A stretch of DNA of 17,135 nt from Trebouxia sp. TZW2008 (taxonomy: Eukaryota > Chlorophyta > Trebouxiophyceae > Trebouxiales > Trebouxiaceae), in NCBI GenBank assembly GCA_002118135.1, contig BDIU01000454.1:1-17135 (forward strand), in the 5' to 3' direction. The position numbers and the translations under genes are program-made. The notes below the pieces were generated by a model. The model was given only the letters and a program-made list of their open reading frames with translations, did no database searches and was not told the origin of the DNA. Each line of letters begins with the position of its first letter. Position 1 is the first letter of the stretch. Shown here piece after piece: positions 9,601-17,135 of the stretch.

Positions 9601-12600
9601 CTGCATCAAGAATATCAGCTGAAGGTTTCTGGGCAAGAGAAAAGTACCTGTGCCTGTTGGGGCTGAGGGCTGTGCTGGGTCAGGCAAGGGCTGTGGCCCC
9701 CGCAGAACATGACCAAACAGGGCTTCAGTGGCTCGGGTGGCATCAGCATGCGTATCTGAGCCAGCAGCAGCATCTTGAACCTGAATATAGAAAGCTGAAT
9801 TGGTAATGTCAGATCTGTGATAGCTGTTGAGGACATATGTTATGTTTTCTGGATCTGGAATGCTGCTACCGTGACTGGCGTCGGCATGCGTATCTGAGCC
9901 AGCAGCAGGATCTTGCACCTGAGAACAGCAAGCCTGAATGACACTGTCAGCAGGCAGTTGTGAGTGCTTGCATTGTGGCGGAGGGCTGTGCTGGGTCAGG
10001 CAAGGGCCTTGGCCCCCACAATACGAGACCAGACAGGGCTTCTGTAGCTCGGCTGGCATCAGCATGTGCATCTGATTTAGCATCAGTACCTTGCACCTGG
10101 ATGTAGCAAGTCTAAATGACGCTGTCAGCAGATGTCTCCAATTGTACACAAGGAGATTCGTCTCCCCACGGGCGTCTTTGGCATGAGTACTACATTGTTT
10201 GTTGCGTCTATGTAGCTGACATTGAGATAGGCATCTGATCCAGCAGCAGCATCTTGCGCCTGAACGTAGCAGGCCTCAATGACATTGCGAAGCAAAATGT
10301 ATGATTGCCTACGCATAGTTGGTCTTGATTCGAGAAGTTGGCGTGGGTACAAAAGCAAAATATCTTAAACATTTCATTTGAAACAAGGGAGCATGTGCCT
10401 CAGCCCTGCCCTTCATTGCAGCTGTAGAATCTACATCAGACAGTCAACATCAGCCTATGGAGAACATTGCCACCGCTGATCGTCAGCTCAGGTTTTGTCA
10501 TTGCATGGAGCAATTCACAACAGCTTGTGTCAAATGCAACGCAAGCCAACACTGTTCAACACGCAGTGACTGCACACAGCTACAGCGCAACAGGCATTCC
10601 AGACCTTTGGATGCAAAAACTATGCACGCCAACGTCAGCCTTCTCCAGTTTTGAGGTAGGAGAGCAGAACAGAACAGCTTTGGACATGATCGTTGAAAGG
10701 CTTTTGCAGGCATCTCGCTGCTTCTGTATGCACCTAGCTTGGTCACAGAACTGACTAGCAATCAAGGCCAATGGTGACGCTGATGGTGACGCAGCTGATA
10801 ATGACAAACGCAAAGCTTCTTGCAGGAATTGAGGCAGCATGAGACCTGAGCTGTGGCTGCAGGCCTGCGGGGCCATAAGTAGTGGGGCGCCCGTTCAGAA
10901 TCCAGCACCACTAGGGCACCTGACCCTAGGGGGCTACCCACGGGTGCAGCAGACAGACATCTTTGTCCTGCAAGAAGAAGCAGAGCTCATCAGAAGATAT
11001 GGGTCCAGTGCCAACAAGGCACCTGACCCTAGGGGTCTTTCCCACAGGTGCAGCAACCATGCATCGTTGCCCTGTAACATAACGCAAGAACGTGTCAGAA
11101 TACGCAGGTCCGTGCCATAAGTTTGTACACATCAAGGCTTGCCTTGCCAATGCAGCTTTTGGCTGTTGCTCAGGCAGACGTGGGCTTACTCATATTACAG
11201 ACATATGTGCACAGTGTGCAAGCTGTGCTGCAGAATGTCGGGCAAGATTGCGGGCAAAGGTAAAAGGCCTCAGGCCAATGCTGCTGTGCTGTCCTCCCAT
11301 GATTGCATGTGTTGCAAAATGGCTTGCCAAGTTTTCAACACAAGAAACAACTTGGGTGGTTACAAACTCAGGGACATACTGACGCTTTGACATGGTGCTG
11401 CAGCATGTGAGAGAAGTATTGGCATGATGGCAGAAGTGCAAGTGGAGTCATCAAAGACTCAGCAGACTGACAGCAAATACAAGCAGAATGCAGTAGCATG
11501 ATGGAGTGGTGCAGCGGACCTGTAGGCTCAGCAGCCTGACTGCAAAAAGGTATAGAGTACAGCAGCGTGATGGCAAAAGGGTAATTGGATCCATGACCTA
11601 GTGCACTGGACAGTGACTACGGTTGCAATCAGGAGAATTTAGCGCGTCAAATGAAGTGCAATCAAGCCCATTCATGGCTTCAGCGGACCGAGTGCAATTG
11701 CATGGGCAATGTTGACACGATGGCAGAAATGCAGCATGCATGGCTGAGGAGATGGAGCGCAGGGAAGCAGAACCTCTTCAATTTAACACCAAGGCAGGCA
11801 TCATAGCAGGCAGTCAGTCAGACCTGGCTGGGAGGGCCGCCACAGGGTGTGTGCTGTGGCTGGCAGCATGTCAGGCAGGCCATAGTCTGTGTGCAGTGAG
11901 CTGGGTGATAGAAAGTCTGCCAAGACAGGCAGCCAGGACAGGCTGATCACATGGGCACCTGCAGCCAACACATGCGTTCAGGCTGATGGCATCAGATACT
12001 ATGCTGTCAGGATCCAGCATGTTGTTTTCAGAAGACAGGGAAGGACAAGACAAAGTGCTGATTCCTGCGAAACATGATGTCAGGACAGGCTGATCATGTG
12101 GGCACCTGCAGCAATGACTACACTTAAGCCTCATGACATCAGGTGTTTTGTGACTTGAGTTGAACTCCAGCATGTCTAGGAGACAAGAGACAGAGACTCA
12201 ACACAGGCTCAGGATCAGCTGTATGGGAGACAGGAATCAGCTGCCAAGGAACTGTCAAGGCAGCCAAGATAGGCTGAGCACATGGGCACTGCAGCGAAAG
12301 AGTGTGTCAAGCCTTCAGGTACAGGCTTTTTTTGCTTACAAGTCAGCCAAATCATTGTCAGAAGACAAGTTAAGAGGTCAATCAAGTTTCAGTGGCACGC
12401 AGCTGTTGCAGTGCTACGAGTTGCCGGTTCGTCAGTGACTAAGCTGCTGTTACTTTGTTAGCTACATGTGATGATTGCCATCATGTCTGCACAACATCGA
12501 GGACTTGTGTTGAAAATCCTTGATATTGTGGCCTTTGGAAGCATGTGGTGGCAATCTATATGCTAATGACAGTGTCCAATACTGTGCTGTCAGGTTTTGT

Positions 12601-15600
12601 GCACCATCAACACCTGCAAGATCGGCCATGCTCAATGAATCAAGGCAGGATCAAAGCGTCTTGACTCCCAGAAGATTTTACCTTGCGAGTGCGTTGCATA
12701 AAACCTGTCAGGAGCCGTATGGTCTGGGTAAAGTTGTAGCTTGTGCTCATCACTAGGGTGCTGCTGCCGCTGTTGCCGCTGCTGCTGCTGCCGCTGAGGG
12801 ACAGTCAGCTGCAGACGGAGTACATCTTGCAGAACAATGTTGTCTGCTGCTGGCCTCACAATAGGTACCTGCATAGGTGTCGCCAGGCATGTCAGGTTGA
12901 GAGATTTTCCCGTGCTTTGAGTAGCACGCGCATGTGTGCATCTTTTACGCAGGTGAGCAGTCAGCCAAACCCGAGCTCAGTCCCATCTAGGACAGTTGAT
13001 GCATGGTGACGTGACAAGCATAGCAATGCATTGCTGCTGATTGTGCCGAGTCAAATCAACTGTTGCAAACATTCAAAATTGGGTCAGCTGTTGACACACT
13101 GTACCTCTGATCTGATGGCTACAAGGTGGCGGCCTTCAGTGATGCAGGCAGGGGCTTGTTTTGCCCAGCAGGGCACCATCTCCCCAGCTACCACAAAGCT
13201 CTGTACAATGCCTTGCGCTGTAGCCACCACAGCAGCACTACACGCATCACCGTACCTGCAACAGCATTGCTGCAGTTGAGCATGCTTGCATTTTGAAGTC
13301 ACCAGCCATTGCAAAGCTCTGCACTGTGCCTTGCGCTGTAGCCACCTCAACAGCAAAAACATGCGTCACTATACCTGCAAGGGCATTGTCGCAGTCTCTG
13401 GAAATGCGGATTGATGCAAGTTGGCATGTTGCACCCTCTGATAATGCTGCAGTCTCACAGTCTCAATGAGGCTGACCGGTAGTTGTGTGCAGCGAGCACA
13501 CAGACAACATGTTGTTAAAGCAGCATGAGCATGAGCATGGGCATGCCTCACACCATGACCAAGAGAAGCATGACTTTGCTGCACAAAAGGCAGGAGAGAT
13601 TTGCTACAGGAGCTGTAACGCTTGCTTTGTAGGATGCAAAAAGCTTCCACAAGCATTGCAGCGCGTATTCAAAGCGCCAGAACATTCTGGAATATTCACA
13701 GCTGCAAGCAGCTTTACTGATGTATGAAACACATGTACAGACCCATACTGAACACACTCTAATCATTTGAAGGAGATGCTGGAAGTCCAAAGAGCTATAC
13801 TGACACTCCAGCCGGCTCTTTGAGACTCGCATCTTTGCTCAAGTGTATTGACCAGGAAGCAGAAATGCAAGAACTTTACCTGGTGGCAAGGACAGCAGTG
13901 GCCTGATCCCCAGCTGGTATGAAGCCCTGTCCAGATGTGCTTGCTTCATCAGAGGCTCTCTGCGCAGCATACAAGAGCTCTTGTGCCAAGCACACGCAAC
14001 CTGGGTCAGATCTAAACCAGATGGGCGGAACAAGGCACATCTCGTCAAGTCGACGGCAATCCAGGGGATTTGCAAATTCAGTACAGCTTCAAAGTCACCA
14101 GGTTTGTTCATTGCAATGCAAATGGTATCTCTGGCACAATACAGGAATCTGCAGCGTTTCAAGGTGCACTAACTGACTGAACTGCTTGACTTTGCTTGGC
14201 AAGGGACAAGGAGCTGTTGACAGAATTCTTGCCTGCAAAGGTCCGCAAAGAGCTGGCACATGATTATCCAGTGCATGGGGTTGGACATCCACCATGCTGT
14301 GCATCAATGGTACACTGTTGGATGATTGTGACCCTGTCTGAGAAGGGCTGGTAGCTGAAGACGCCCTGCTGCCAATAGCCCTTGGTAGAGCCTACATGTG
14401 TTGCAACAAAGACGTGGTCTATTAACAAATGTGCATCGACTCAGGAGCTGTGTTGCACACTGTCAAGGTAAGCTACTGTGGGGGTCATGACAGATGTGCA
14501 CATAAGATGAAATGCATCTTGTTGATTTGATGAGCAGCGCAACTGCAGCCTTGACTGCAGTGTCCAACTGCAATAGCAACCTTTGCGAGCATCAAAGCCT
14601 GATGCAATGGTGACTTGGACATTGCAAAGAGCTCGCTTGATAAGAAGGCATTCTTGCATAACTTCTGGCTAGGTACACAGCTTGCAAACATGAAAGGAGC
14701 ACCTGATCAAGCCAAGCCTGTGTTGTCGATGCTGATGCAGCATCTGGCTGCTGCAGATTGCTGTTTCGCAGGTGCTCCACAGCGGGTATAGACACCTTGG
14801 CCTGGAAAGGCGCTACAGGGCAGAGAGCAAACAGGGAGCCATTTGCGCAGGTGAAGAAGACCTGTGGGAACATACATTGCTCAGTTGCGGAGTAGAAAAA
14901 TCCAAGGCTTACTGATGTTCATCTGAAACTCCAGAGACAAGGACTGCAATCTTGCTAGACTTACAAGAGTTGGCAATTATTTTGCTCTTCTAAAGCAGTA
15001 CGCAAGTTAATTGAGTCATGGCTGCAGTTGCAGATGCTGAGAATTGCATATAAGTATTGCCCTGAACGGAACATTGCGCTTCTCCCAAAGTGCAGTGTTT
15101 GGGAGAAGTGCAGTATGCTGTCTCATGACATGCAATCTCTTCAATTTGGCAACAGCAAGAGTGCAGCATGTGAGCCCATGTCGCACTGCAATGTAGGAGA
15201 TTGCGATGTGTCAGAGCTTGAGCAAGGTACCGTGAAGCGTTCCCAGGCATGAGCTGCACCAAAGGCAAAAGCGGTCACTTGTGTCCCATGCTGATTGTCA
15301 TCAGCATCATCCTCACTGTCATCATTCAGGTTCAGGCCAAGAGATCTGCAATGATAAACAGATCAGTCAAGACCAGACCCAAACTCTCAAGAATCTCACA
15401 GCATGCAGCTGTTGTGTTCCTGCAGCAAGTATGAATGATAGTATTGTATAAACATGAATCGCTCATGAATTGCAAATGCAGGCTCTGAGACCTGCCAAGT
15501 AGGTACATATACTGAACGTGTTACAATTTGCTGCAGCAAACCTACAAATGCACAGTTCAGGTAAGACAGAAAAGTACTCATTGCATATGCTTACGACACC

Positions 15601-16717
15601 CACCAGCCTGGCTGTGTTTGATGTACCTTTTGATGCTTGTCTGCAGCTCAAACGTCTGCTCTGGGACTGTCAGGTCATCGATACAATAGAGCCGCCAATA
15701 GTTGTCATCAGTCAAGACAGCAAAGTGCTCATCACTGCCTGCATAAGGGCTCTACACCAGTCACGTGGCCTTGACTGCTGATGTATGCATAGTTGCTAGA
15801 GGGTGTCTACATGGTTGAGAGCAGGAATGAATGCTGAGCATGGCTGACAGAGACCCACTTGACAAGTCAATGGCACAACAGCATGGGTCTCTGTGTCAAT
15901 GAGAACAGACATGCATGTTGGGCACGGCTGACAGAGAACCACTTGATAAGTACACGGCAGAACAGCATGCAAAGTGGGTATCTGTGTCATTTGGAACAGA
16001 GATGTGTGCTGGGCATAGTCGACAGAGGCCTGCTGGTAATCACTTGGCAGAACAGCATGCAAAGTGGCTCTTTGTGTACTGAAAACAGAAAGGGTGCTGG
16101 GCATGGCTGACATAGGGCTGCTTCGTCAGTACATAGCAAAAAAGCATTTGGTATTTGTGAAAGTGTCCCACCTGGATGCCAGCTTGCCTGAAGTATACTG
16201 AGATGTGGGCGAGTCTGAAACAGTCTTGGGTGTACTGAGCGTGCTGTAACTGTGCTACTTTGCTTTTTCTTAGAGGACCTGGATCTGATATCCACCAGCA
16301 GCAATGCTGTGCATTGTGAGTCCTGCGACACGAGCATGGCAATGGCGATGATTGCAGGCGCACAAGCCAATGGCGCACATACTGCTAAAGCTTACCAAGC
16401 GAGACATCCCAGCAAGAATGGCATGACTGCCATCTCTGCTCACAGAGAAGGTTGACGGCTGCTGCAAAGGTAGCGCTTGAACGTTCACTGATGTGGAAGG
16501 TCCTGATATGCCATGTTGTTCATCCCTCTGCACACAGATCTTGCATGGGTTGCATGTCAAGGTCACAGGGATACAGCTTTCAGCTCAATACCTGTGAGAG
16601 ACATCTTGTGTCTATACATCGGATCTCATCGGATGCTGCTGCGTATAGCCTGCCGTGAGCATCATGCGAGAGGAGCCGAGCCCCAGAGCCGAGTGTGGCG
16701 TCAGGCGCCGCAAACAT
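6654..16717 (-). CDS. NUP88: Nuclear pore complex protein Nup88 (plant MOS7 homologue), 17 exons
   Basis: Scaffold nucleoporin of the cytoplasmic face of the pore. It partners Nup214 and modulates exportin-dependent traffic. Exons: 16592-16717, 16396-16527, 16172-16322, 15627-15738, 15231-15345, 14703-14861, 14233-14391, 13880-13977, 13105-13255, 12682-12868, 11824-11958, 10846-10967, 9648-9780, 8482-8579, 8039-8164, 7350-7499, 6654-6830 (2331 nt, 776 aa; phases agree throughout). The N-terminal beta-propeller (about 1-550) shows VSRDGSHAILAG, LQASWHPGSDEHFAVLTDDN, PEQTFELQ, AWERFTVFFTCANGSL, ALCPVAPF, PHALDNHVPALCGPL, PDRFYATHSQGAHVISLSWL and GSGALVVLDSE, in the order I recall for plant Nup88. 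The C-terminal coiled coil (about 595-776) has HLRHKHVEFAHAAHHDL, then Gln/Glu/Leu heptads and ANLHWALPHGLTNAEEALRD. Weak points: the 5' end (WTVITDMF upstream of the chosen Met may also be coding), exon 7 (needs a GC donor after 14233) and exon 8 (acceptor could be at 14040). Five exons have decayed copies in the introns. Confidence 0.83.
6831..7349 (-). other. Nup88 intron 16
   Basis: 519-nt intron (GTGCAG donor, GCAG acceptor). Open frames in it are shadows. An alternative acceptor at 6753 would shorten the last exon by 26 codons, removing the Ser/Asn-rich linker. I prefer the longer form because plant Nup88 has a low-complexity linker at this point. Confidence 0.55.
7500..8038 (-). other. 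Nup88 intron 15, GC-AG type
   Basis: The exon ends AAG and the intron begins GCAAGT at 8038-8033, the standard strong context for a GC donor. The acceptor is TTGCTGCAG at 7500. The reading frame runs phase 0 to phase 0 through the coiled coil. No GT donor nearby keeps the frame and the homology. Confidence 0.7.
8371..8412 (-). repeat. Decayed copy of the 3' end of Nup88 exon 14 with its donor
   Basis: About 42 nt match 8477-8517, the end of exon 14 plus the start of its intron, offset by 106 nt. The true site reads CAT|GTAAGC on the minus strand. In the copy the same place reads CATACAAGC, so the GT donor is lost. It lies inside intron 14. Confidence 0.7.
8580..9647 (-). other. Nup88 intron 13
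   Basis: 1,068-nt intron from the GTACTT donor at 9647 to the TAG acceptor at 8580. It contains one broken copy of exon 13 near its 5' end and a CAT/ATC-rich degenerate stretch at about 9430-9480. Between about 8620 and 9430 I see nothing that extends the gene. ORFs there on both strands have no recognisable motif. Confidence 0.5.
9495..9574 (-). repeat. Broken copy A of Nup88 exon 13
   Basis: Matches the second half of exon 13 (AEALFGHVLRG is readable) and keeps the donor-like CAG|GTAC end. The part after LRG is two nucleotides shorter than the true exon, so the frame is lost. It lies downstream of the true exon in the transcript. Confidence 0.7.
9874..9918 (-). repeat. Truncated copy C of Nup88 exon 13
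   Basis: Begins after a good acceptor (TTCTCAG) and encodes VQDPAAGSDTHADAS, matching the first 15 codons of the true exon almost exactly. It then diverges completely. It sits 138 nt upstream of the true exon start in the transcript. Confidence 0.75.
9974..10096 (-). repeat. Near full-length copy D of Nup88 exon 13, donor missing
   Basis: Opens after an acceptor (CATCCAG) in the same phase as the true exon and stays open for 41 codons, 30 of which encode the same residue as the true exon (for example LPDPAQPSA, RATEAL). At the 3' end, where the true exon has CACAG|GTAC, this copy has no GT. It therefore could not splice onward at the equivalent place. It could still be a cryptic or poison exon. 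Confidence 0.75.
10225..10259 (-). repeat. Truncated copy E of Nup88 exon 13
   Basis: Starts after CGTTCAG and encodes AQDAAAGSDA before diverging. The similarity also runs into the upstream intron: the CATTnAGnCnTGCT tract before the acceptor is shared with copies C and D. The duplicated unit therefore spans the intron-exon border. Confidence 0.7.
10999..11071 (-). repeat. Frameshifted copy of Nup88 exon 12
   Basis: Sits 104 nt upstream of exon 12 in the transcript and keeps an acceptor (TGTTACAG). It reads QRCMVAAPVGK against QRCLSAAPVGS in the true exon. It has one extra base just before the shared CCCCTAGGGTCAGGTGCC block, so the downstream GSGAL part is out of frame. Confidence 0.75.
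11410..11590. repeat. Degenerate ~70-bp tandem repeat in Nup88 intron 11
   Basis: Three diverged units share GCATGATGG or GCGTGATGG starts at 11422, 11496 and 11565 (spacings 74 and 69), followed by similar CTCAGCAG-CTGAC-GCAAA tracts. A weak further hit (ACGATGGCAGAA) lies near 11718. Confidence 0.55.
12070..12105 (-). repeat. Copy 2 of Nup88 exon 11 start, with stop codon
   Basis: Repeats the acceptor and start of exon 11 (GCAG|GTGCCCAC, about 36 nt) 147 nt upstream in the transcript. In phase it reads AHMISLS and then TGA, where the true exon reads AHVISLSWLP. A TGG to TGA change has killed it. Confidence 0.75.
12250..12289 (-). repeat. Copy 3 of Nup88 exon 11 start, one base lost
   Basis: A second decayed copy lies 184 nt further upstream. 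The acceptor reads GCAG|TGCCCAT, one G short of the true GCAG|GTGCCCAT, so the AHVLSLSWLP reading can no longer be joined in frame to exon 10. Confidence 0.7.
12761..12796 (-). repeat. CTG/CCG triplet run coding a Gln/Arg tract in Nup88 exon 10
   Basis: Twelve triplets of CTG, CCG and TTG on the plus strand read as CAG, CGG and CAA on the coding strand, giving a Q/R-only stretch. It falls in a loop of the propeller, so length changes may be tolerated. Confidence 0.75.
13305..13388 (-). repeat. Decayed copy of Nup88 exon 9 start
   Basis: About 84 nt match 13190-13269 (the 5' half of exon 9 and its acceptor), offset by about 120 nt. The copy keeps CCTTGCAG|GTA and the VATAQG-VQSF core, but has one extra base near its start, which brings a TGA into frame. 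Confidence 0.75.
15806..16150. repeat. Minisatellite, 84-91 bp unit, in Nup88 intron 3
   Basis: Four units start with variants of TGGCTGACAG at 15841, 15925, 16016 and 16104 (spacings 84, 91, 88). Half-like copies lie at both edges. Each unit carries GGCACAACAGCATG or GGCAGAACAGCATGC and TCTGTGTCA or TTTGTGTACT. It fills most of the 433-nt intron at 15739-16171. Confidence 0.8.
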
Positions 16718-16913
16718 GTCTGTGATCACCGTCCAAACTTCACGGTCGGGTCATCGCCGTACCCACCAACTCTACGGACACGCATGCGTCGACATAATAC
16801 GTTCACCGATGCTGTAGTGGCAGCTTTCGTGCCGCAATCTATGTGAGACGTCGTGTGGAGTGTATGCCTGAGCAAAGGTGCGATCTGAGCTTCAGGAGGC
16901 GCCAGCACGAGCG
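16718..16913. promoter_or_regulatory. Compact divergent promoter
   Basis: Only 196 nt separate the chosen Nup88 start (minus strand) from the ATG of the plus-strand gene, so both must share this short CpG-containing stretch. I see no TATA box or other named element. If Nup88 starts further upstream than annotated, the shared region is shorter still. Confidence 0.5.
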
Positions 16914-17135
16914 ATGGCGGACTGGATGCTGCGCCCACTCAATCTACTCAAGCCTGTATCACCGACTGCCTTGAAGCGACAGCAGCGCGCTTTGCAAATA
17001 GGTCAACAAACTGGTCAAAGCACGTTCAACCCCGCACACCTACTTATGAGTCAGCAGTCAGGTCAGCAGTCAACAGTGAGCGGGCAGGTAGCCGAAAGCT
17101 TTCGGCAGCGAAAGGGGCCGAAAGCTTTCGCCCTG
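16914..17135 (+). CDS. Unrecognised protein, N-terminal part, runs off the window
   Basis: An ATG in a good context (GCGATGG) opens a frame that stays open for 74 codons to the window end. The protein begins MADWMLRPLNLLKPV and continues with basic and Gln/Ser-rich sequence (ALKRQQRALQIGQQTGQST, then MSQQSGQQSTVSGQ). The first 30 residues have no acidic residue except D3 and could be an organelle-targeting helix. CAG|GTAGCC at 17087-17095 could be an intron donor, which would make the last 15 codons intronic. I do not recognise the family. The divergent position next to Nup88 and the intact frame are the main support. Confidence 0.5.
   Translation, partial: MADWMLRPLNLLKPVSPTALKRQQRALQIGQQTGQSTFNPAHLLMSQQSGQQSTVSGQVAESFRQRKGPKAFAL
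17091..17130. repeat. Two copies of the CGAAAGCTTTCG palindrome
   Basis: GCCGAAAGCTTTCGGC (17091-17106) is a perfect 16-bp palindrome. Its 12-bp core recurs at 17119-17130. They lie 28 nt apart, within the 5' part of the plus-strand ORF or its possible first intron. Confidence 0.8.

Noticed and set aside
9577..10149. 190-aa minus-strand ORF with internal repeats, looking like a repeat protein
   Set aside because: It is true exon 13 plus copies C and D read through intervening intron sequence. The repeats come from exon duplication.
12743..13009. Plus-strand ORF starting with a Leu-rich run (LLPLLPLLLLPL) like a signal peptide
   Set aside because: The run is the antisense reading of the Gln/Arg triplet tract in Nup88 exon 10.
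14208..14279. Plus-strand exon-like stretch DKELLTEFLPAKVRKELAH
   Set aside because: It is antisense to Nup88 exon 7, which fits the family and neighbouring exons. No plus-strand partner exons exist.
14280..14440. Minus-strand stretch containing GYWQQGVFSYQPFSDRV, very coding-like
   Set aside because: It is another frame of Nup88 exon 7 and its upstream intron. Its phases do not fit exon 6, while the ALPRAIGS frame does.
15806..16150. Regular repeats that could suggest a CRISPR array
   Set aside because: Units are 84-91 bp, diverged along their whole length, with no constant repeat plus unique spacer pattern, in an intron of a eukaryotic gene.
1..17135. Search for a bacterial-type gene cluster, mobile element, tRNA or rRNA
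   Set aside because: All recognisable coding sequence is split by spliceosomal introns, and no transposase, integrase, tRNA cloverleaf or rRNA stretch was seen.

Overview
The window looks like nuclear DNA of a green alga (Chlorophyta; I would guess Trebouxiophyceae, but nothing here fixes the class). The reasons are intron-dense genes with small phase-matched exons (about 50-190 nt), roughly balanced base composition, CTG/CAG runs, a predicted plastid-targeted thioredoxin of a plant/algal family, and a plant-like nucleoporin. No gene is a single long ORF. I rebuilt three genes by joining exons whose splice sites, codon phases and conserved motifs agree. All three models divide exactly into codons and end in a stop.

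Layout, left to right. (1) 1-910: 3' flank with no firm gene. (2) 911-2899, minus: an 8-exon gene of about 238 aa for a chloroplast ACHT-type thioredoxin-like protein with a WCAAC active site. (3) 2900-4058: divergent intergenic region. (4) 4059-6169, plus: a 6-exon gene of 305 aa for a 3-hydroxyisobutyrate dehydrogenase-like (beta-hydroxyacid dehydrogenase) enzyme. (5) 6170-6653: short region between two converging 3' ends. (6) 6654-16717, minus: a 17-exon gene of about 776 aa for the nuclear pore protein Nup88 (plant MOS7), filling the right 60% of the window. (7) 16718-16913: a compact divergent promoter. (8) 16914-17135, plus: the start of another gene running off the window.

The genes are unrelated housekeeping genes (plastid redox signalling, small-metabolite oxidation/reduction, nuclear transport). 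They do not form a pathway or cluster.

The unusual feature is inside the Nup88 gene. Five of its exons (9, 11, 12, 13, 14) have one or more decayed extra copies in the neighbouring introns. These copies often keep the acceptor site and the first part of the exon, but are broken by a frameshift, a stop, truncation or a lost donor. Exon 13 alone has four extra copies. Two other introns carry tandem minisatellites. No defence system, mobile element, rRNA or tRNA was recognised.
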